Part shown: piece after piece, positions 58,801-64,000 of the stretch
Layout of the letters: each line of letters starts with the position of its first letter
Position numbering within the stretch: position 1 is the stretch's first letter
From: Delphinus delphis
Lineage: Eukaryota; Chordata; Mammalia; Artiodactyla; Delphinidae
NCBI RefSeq assembly: GCF_949987515.2
Contig: NC_082703.1
Location: 8,642,680-8,706,679 of the forward strand
Reading direction: 5' to 3'
DNA: 64,000 bases
Translations under genes and position numbers: made by a program
The notes under the pieces: model-generated
Database searches by the model: none
What the model saw: only the letters and a program-made list of their open reading frames with translations
What the model was told of the DNA's origin: nothing

Positions 58801-60452
58801 GAACACTGAATACCAATATTTCCTTAATTCTTCATTCCAAATGTAATTGGAATCACTTGTAATTTTTGTTGTTGTTGTTCTTATGGGGAGAAGAGAAAGA
58901 AGGATTCCTAGAAATGAAAGAACACCCGTGTTCTACTTTTCTTATGAACAGCTTTAATTATACCCTCTGCTACTGATTGATCACTTTCTCTTGTTTTCCC
59001 CTCCAAATTCAAAATGAGAGGTGAAGAGAGACAGATGGGTCATTTTGGTTTCAAGCAGGATACAGTCAGGGTTGAAGGTTAGGCGCAGAGACACCATTTC
59101 TTTTTTATGTGCTTTCAAACCCTAAGTTGGAGCAGGTTTATTGCTGCCATATAACCATGACTCCCATGATCATTTTTTTATGTTGACTAAATAGCCTCAA
59201 GGATCCAGCCTCAGGCCCTCATTTGATTCCAGTTCTTCCTCCTTGAAATAATATATGAATCTAAGAATCTGAAGTGGGTGTACAGTCATGAAGGAAGCAA
59301 ATTCCTTCCCAACAGTATATATATAGTAAACACAAACAATGAAATGGGTGAAACCATAGCAACTATACCAGGGCATGAAAGAGTAAAGATTGTGAGTTAA
59401 AATCAGACTTGGCATTTAAACTCCATTGTTATTAACACAGAGTAAATCTTGTCCTCTCTGTCTTGTCATTTCTCAGAACCAATTCTAGAACCTTGTATGC
59501 TTCAACACTCAAGTCCTGAGCAAAATGATGTGAATGGCAAGATGATTCCTTTTAATAGCATCCCACCAAACAGTCACTGTTCAATTAAAATACACCAGGT
59601 GAGCCTTGCTGGACTTAAGTGCCTTGATCATCATCACAAAAGTAAGGGACAGCAAAGGATGAATATATAATCTACAGTTAAATTAAACAAATTAAGCAAA
59701 AGAAATGCACCCCTTACCCCAAATGAAACACAATAAGCATGAATATTTCACTGTGTATTCTAAGGGTTAAAACAAGTCAAAACAAAACTGGAGTGATTAT
59801 TTGGATAATATGAAACAGAGCATTAATTTCCAAGGGATATTTTATGCCTAAAGACTTTAAAATCCAGCAAAGAGATAAAGGTGTGTGTATATTAAAATTA
59901 AATAAGAGAAGCATAAGCTACAACATGGAACATTACATAAGGCAGTGATTAATTAATTAGTAAATCAGTTCTATACCATCTTCTATGAGTTTATAAGAGG
60001 GAGTGATCTCTAATGGTCTGGAAAAGCAAAGAAGGATTCTTTGGGCTTTGAAAGATAAATTGAAATAACTATATGGTAATATTACTACCCTTTCTTAGTT
60101 CTTAAGTGTACTCTTCAGAGGTACCTTACTTTGAATCTCTTATGCATTTTCTAGGGTAAGTGGTTTATGCTTCTTAATCCAAGAAAAGCCTAAAATATGT
60201 CATAAAATATAAGAAAAAGTTAAAAGGCAGCTTTGAACTCCAACCTCTTCAAAGAGTTGAGATAAATGAACAACCAGAGAAAACAACAACAACAACCCTT
60301 TGATGAGCTGGAATATAGAGAGAGAAACTGTAAGACTTTGATCTGAAAGCAGAGTGGACATGAGCCATTTATCTAAACACCAGTACCTAGCAACATGTTT
60401 CATAAATGAAATAGTTTGCCCTTGCATTTGTACTTCCATTCATTTTCTCAGT
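55851..60452. other. Largely single-copy block (longest in window)
   Basis: About 4.6 kb without a recognised interspersed repeat. A CpG-richer patch is at 58040-58340. Simple repeats are a TA/CA palindromic run at 57581-57620 and (TTG)n at 58866-58878. The longest open frame (150 codons, minus, 58006-58458) covers the GC-rich patch, where stops are rare, and shows no domain. Confidence 0.45.
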
Positions 60453-60468
60453 CATTTGCCAAATCTTT

Positions 60469-60812
60469 TTTTTAAAATTAATTAATTAATTTTTGGCTGC
60501 ACTGGGTCTTCATTGCTGCGCACAGGCTTTCTCTAGGTGCGGTGAGCAGGGGCTACTCTTCGTTGTGGTGTGCGGGCTTATTGCGGTGGCTTCTCTTGTT
60601 GCAGAGCACGGGCTCTAGGTGCGCGAGCTTCAGTAGTTGTGGTATGCGGGCTCAGTAGTTGTGGCTCGTGGGCTCTAGAGCGCAGGCTCAGTAGTTGTGG
60701 CACACGGGTTTAGCTGCTCTGTGGCATGTGGGATCTTCCCGGACCAGGGCTCAAACCATGTCCCCTGCATTGGCAGGCGGATTCTTAACCACTGTGCCAC
60801 CAGGGAAGTCCC
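60469..60812 (-). mobile_element. CHR SINE, long subtype with internal repeats (antisense)
   Basis: Minus-strand copy. The perfect 16-bp target duplication 'catttgccaaatcttt' lies at 60453-60468 and 60813-60828. The 'cagtagttgtgg' motif occurs three times (about 60631, 60652, 60689), so this copy too has an internal expansion. Confidence 0.95.
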
Positions 60813-60828
60813 CATTTGCCAAATCTTT

Positions 60829-61225
60829 ACTGGCTCCTTCCTTGAAGAACAAAGCTTGCTCTCATGAAATAGGAAATAAACACTGGAAAAAGACATTGAT
60901 ACTTGGCTTTTAGAATCCCTCAAAATAATGAGGAGGCAAAGGGTTTTTAGAGCCAAGGTTAACACTGTGATGGAATAGTTATATACACAAAGGGTACAGA
61001 AATTAAGTCTGACCTTGGGATTAGAGAAACTACCACAGTACCACAAAGTCTTTGGGCCTTGAAGAGTAAGTAGAATTTTTACAGCAGAGAAAAAATATAT
61101 AATTCTCTACCATTATAATTATATACTTATAAATAGAATAAGTAAAGTGAGGGAAGAAGGAAGTGAATAGTTTTGAGTAAAATGTGAAACGTTGGAGTGG
61201 CAAAAGTATAGAGAAGAAAATTGTC
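60829..61225. other. Non-coding, no feature recognised
   Basis: AT-rich sequence between two SINEs. Confidence 0.5.
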
Positions 61226-61238
61226 AAAGAGACTTGGG

Positions 61239-61453
61239 GGGCTTCCCTGGTGGCACAGTGGTTGAGAGTCTGCCTGCCGATGCAGAAGACACGGGTTCGT
61301 GTCCCGGTCCGGGAAGATCCCACATGTCGCGGAGCGGCTGGGCCCGTGAGCCATGGCCACCGAGCCTGCGTGTCCGGAGCCTGTGCTCCGCAACGGGAGA
61401 GGCCACAACAGTGAGAGGCCTGCGTTCCGCAAAAAAAAAAAAAAAAGAGAGAG
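61239..61453 (+). mobile_element. CHR SINE (short, high-GC subtype)
   Basis: Complete copy with an A-tail at 61431-61446 followed by (GA)n. The target duplication 'agagacttggg' lies at 61228-61238 and 61454-61464. The GA repeat probably grew from the junction of tail and duplication. ORFs of 60-155 codons over it are SINE artefacts. Confidence 0.95.
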
Positions 61454-61464
61454 AGAGACTTGGG

Positions 61465-62439
61465 TACCATAATAGGAAATTTGGACTTTACCCACATAGC
61501 AATGATCCTCAGGCCATGACATCATTCTAGGCACTGATATTTTAGATATTGGCTGTGCTTAAGAAGTAAGGCAGCAGAAGAGAGGGCTGAATTTTACAGG
61601 ATATTTGAAGCAAAGTATAATTGAGAATAAATTACATTAGGTCTAATAAAAGCTATGAAAACATGAGACTAAATGGGTACAATTACATGGGGATAAGAGT
61701 GGTAAAAATGGAGAGATTAAAAAAAAAGATACACAGGGAGAATCCTGGGCATTGTGAATGACTGGGTATGCAGAGAAAATAAAGACAAGAGGGTCACTTG
61801 TGAAAACATTATTCACGTAGGTGATAATGTTGGTCAGGGTAAGCTAATTTCTGTGACAACTAACTCCAATAAACTGTGGCTGAACACAACAAGGATGTAT
61901 TTTACACTCAGTGACATTCTAATGAGATCTGACAGAGGACTGACCAGCTCTGTTCTGTGAGGTAACTCAGGGACCCAGGCTCCTTCCATTGTGAGCTCCA
62001 CGACCCTGTAGGATCTTGAATTCCTACCCCAGAGCCTCTGCATCTCGCCAACAGGTGAGGTAAGAGACAAAGACAGAAAGGACTATTTCACAAGGTTTAG
62101 CATCACGCCCAGAGAGGGTGCCATCAGTTCCACTTCTATCCCATTAGACACGTCTCAGTCACATGATCCACTGAACCACAAGGGAGCCAGGAAATGTAGT
62201 CTAGCAGTGTGATATTAAGGAATAGGACATGGATACTGGTGAACAATTGGCCAGTTTCTGTTAAAATGGTCAGTGGATGGTAATGCCATGAACCAAAAAA
62301 GAAAATGACAAAACCAGTCTGATGGGAAGCAAAGAACGTGAGTTCAAAGTTGGACATCTTGAGTTAGTGTTGTATGTGTAACTTCATGATGGTTGAAATA
62401 TTCTGCAGAGAGTGTTCAGTTTGAGTTTGAATATCAGGG
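61465..62439. other. Non-coding; unassigned old repeat-like segment
   Basis: The part 61835-62220 ('gacccaggctccttccattg', 'caagggagccaggaaatgta') looks like an old interspersed element I have seen in mammals but cannot name with confidence. Confidence 0.35.
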
Positions 62440-62830
62440 TGGAATTGCTGTTGTGGAAATCATGAGTATATAGGTGATGGTATAAACAACGTTGTGATTG
62501 AGATAAAGAAGGGAAAACCCTAGATGAAGCATTAGGGACCATGCGTGATAAGGCATGGTCGAGGAGAGGAAGCAAGCAAAGGAGACTGAAAAAACCAGTC
62601 AGGTGTGTGGAGAGAAAATATGGAGAAAAGGCAGTCAAGGTAGCCAAAGCGGACTAGGGCAAGGAGGAGGAGGACTTGAAAACCATCATGTACTTCAGGA
62701 GAGAGGCTGAGGAGAGGAAAGGTGGAGAAATGAGGATGAGTGAAGATAGAAACATTTGCTGAGAAGTGCAGGAGAGGTAAAAGGACAGGAAAACAGGGAA
62801 AGGATGGAATCAATTAGCAATGAATATAAG
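62440..62830 (-). mobile_element. L2-like fragment (antisense), purine-rich
   Basis: Purine-rich sequence with the order 'aggagactgaaaaaacc', 'tggagaaaaggcagtcaagg', 'ctgaggagaggaaaggtgg' resembles internal antisense L2. The match is loose. Minus-strand pyrimidine-rich open frames of 87-93 codons over it are compositional. Confidence 0.35.
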
Positions 62831-62929
62831 CATTGGCAAGGAGTATTTTCTTGTCAAATTGAATTATATAGTAGATTGTAAATTCTAGAAATGTGAAAAG
62901 AGCAATAGATGAGTTTGGATTAAGATTTC

Positions 62930-63015
62930 TAATTCAGATCTGCTTAGCCTTGAAACCTGGGGCTAAACATTTAATCTCACTTAGGCTTCCCATATGTGAA
63001 ATGAAGCAATTGGAC
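62930..63015 (+). mobile_element. MIR SINE fragment
   Basis: 'ctaaacatttaatctcactt' then 'cccatatgtgaaatgaagca' and 'attggactcc' follow the MIR/MIR3 segment 'cacttaacctct...catctgtaaaatg...ttggact'. Short and diverged. Confidence 0.5.
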
Positions 63016-63119
63016 TCCGTGTTTTTCAAGTTCCTTCTCTCTTCACAAATATGAGTCATATTGTTAGTGAAGGCAATAAGGTATTACTGTGAAGGTGAAG
63101 AAATGAACTCTTCTTAGTT

Positions 63120-63845
63120 TCATTCCTATGATGCAGCTTTGATCAAATCATTAAAATTCTCTAAAGTTCATTTCTTTTCTGTAAAATGATACTGATAGTT
63201 CTGTTCACAGCAGCACTATTCACAACAGCCAAGAAATGGAAGCAACCTGAATGTCCATCAACAGACGGATGGATAAAGATGTCATATATACACACACACA
63301 CACACATATACACACCATGGAATATTACTCAGCCATAAAAAAGAATGAAATAATGCCATTTGTAGCAACATGATGGACCTCAAGATTTTCACACTAAGTG
63401 AAGTAAGTCAGACAAAGACAAATATGATATCACTTATATGTGGAATCTAAAAAATAGCACAAATTAACTAATTTACAGACTTAGAAACAGACTCACAGAC
63501 TTAGAAAACAAACTTACGGTTACCAAAGGGGCAAGTGGGGGAGGGATAAATTAGGAGTATGGGACTAACAGATACATACCACCATATATAAAATAAACAA
63601 CAAGGATTTACTGTATAGCACAGGGAACTATATTCAACAGCTTGTAATAACCTATAATGGAAAAGAATTTTAAAAAGTGTATAACTGAATCACTTTGTTG
63701 TATACCTAAAATTAACACAATATTTTAAATCAACTATGCTTCAGTAAAAATGACAATGATAGAATTTACCTCCTTGTTTTAAGATTTTTAAGTTATTGAT
63801 TATAAAACACAGAGCACAATGCCAGATATTTAGTAAATAATTCTA
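63120..63845 (+). mobile_element. MIR SINE split by an L1
   Basis: The left half ends 'ttcttttctgtaaaatgata' (63171-63190). The right half resumes after the L1 with 'agaatttacctccttgtttt' and ends 'gagcacaatgccagatattt' (63811-63830), in the correct MIR order. Confidence 0.75.
63199..63746 (+). mobile_element. L1 3' end (5'-truncated) inserted in MIR
   Basis: Terminal ORF2 ('gcagcactattcacaacagc' at 63211-63230), a (CA)n run at 63287-63306, and a 3' UTR ending 'gtataactgaatcactttgt...' and 'ttcagtaaaa'. The target duplication is 'aaaatgatactgatag' (63183-63198) versus 'aaaatgacaatgatag' (63747-63762), one 16-bp site with two mismatches. Confidence 0.92.
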
Positions 63846-64000
63846 AGTGTGAGTGCTAGTAAGACAAAAGAAGAGCAGTTAGGCCATTGGGATGCATATG
63901 ACAGAGAGTGAATTCAGAGAAGGTTTTTGATGTGAAATTTTGGAAAAAGAAGAATCAGCTTGTAGTATCTAGGAGTTGCTTGATTCTTACTGATTACACA

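Overview
The window is a vertebrate nuclear genomic segment, almost certainly from a whale or dolphin. At least 18 tRNA-derived SINEs of the CHR type are present; they start with 'ggcttccctggtgg' or 'ggacttccctggtgg'. This family is known from Cetacea, hippos and ruminants. The abundant short high-GC subtype, ending 'gaggcccgcgtaccgc' plus A-tail, is typical of cetaceans. I saw no ruminant BovB LINE or Bov-A2. L1, L2, MIR, Tigger/hAT DNA transposons and LTRs complete a normal placental repeat landscape. Species assignment is inference.

No protein-coding gene, exon, tRNA, rRNA, snRNA or CRISPR array could be recognised. Every long open frame traces to a retroelement (L1 ORF2, SINE antisense frames, a tandem repeat) or is unsupported chance. 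The window is therefore an intergenic stretch or part of a large intron, built from nested transposons separated by apparently single-copy DNA.

Layout: 1-6.8 kb is a very old plus-strand L1 broken up by a Tigger element, an LTR, an L1 tail and two SINEs. 6.8-23.3 kb mixes SINEs, L1 tails, an L2 and long decayed antisense L1M pieces with single-copy DNA. 23.3-29.7 kb is an antisense solo LTR followed by a near-full-length but dead antisense L1 (5.8 kb, 12-bp target duplications). 30.7-34.2 kb holds a SINE, a MIR, an old 5'-inverted L1 and a plus-strand L1 that keeps a 363-codon open ORF2 C-terminus. 34.2-42.4 kb is mostly single-copy with MIRs, an L2, an MLT1-like LTR and SINEs. 42.4-45.0 kb is a three-layer nest: L1, then a MER44/Tigger7-like DNA transposon, then a 5'-inverted L1. 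45-52.2 kb is largely single-copy. 52.2-55.9 kb is one long antisense L1M containing a four-copy 133-bp tandem array and two SINEs, one of which appears to carry a 3'-transduced flank. 55.9-60.4 kb is the longest block without a recognised repeat and includes a CpG-richer patch. 60.4-64 kb has two more SINEs, an L2-like piece and a MIR split by an L1.

I found no new multi-gene system. The observations most worth checking are the 133-bp array (53221-53751), the SINE with a probable 3' transduction (55028-55449) and the twin-primed L1s. Family names come from recalled consensus sequences; no database search was possible, and edges without target duplications are accurate to about 10-50 bases.
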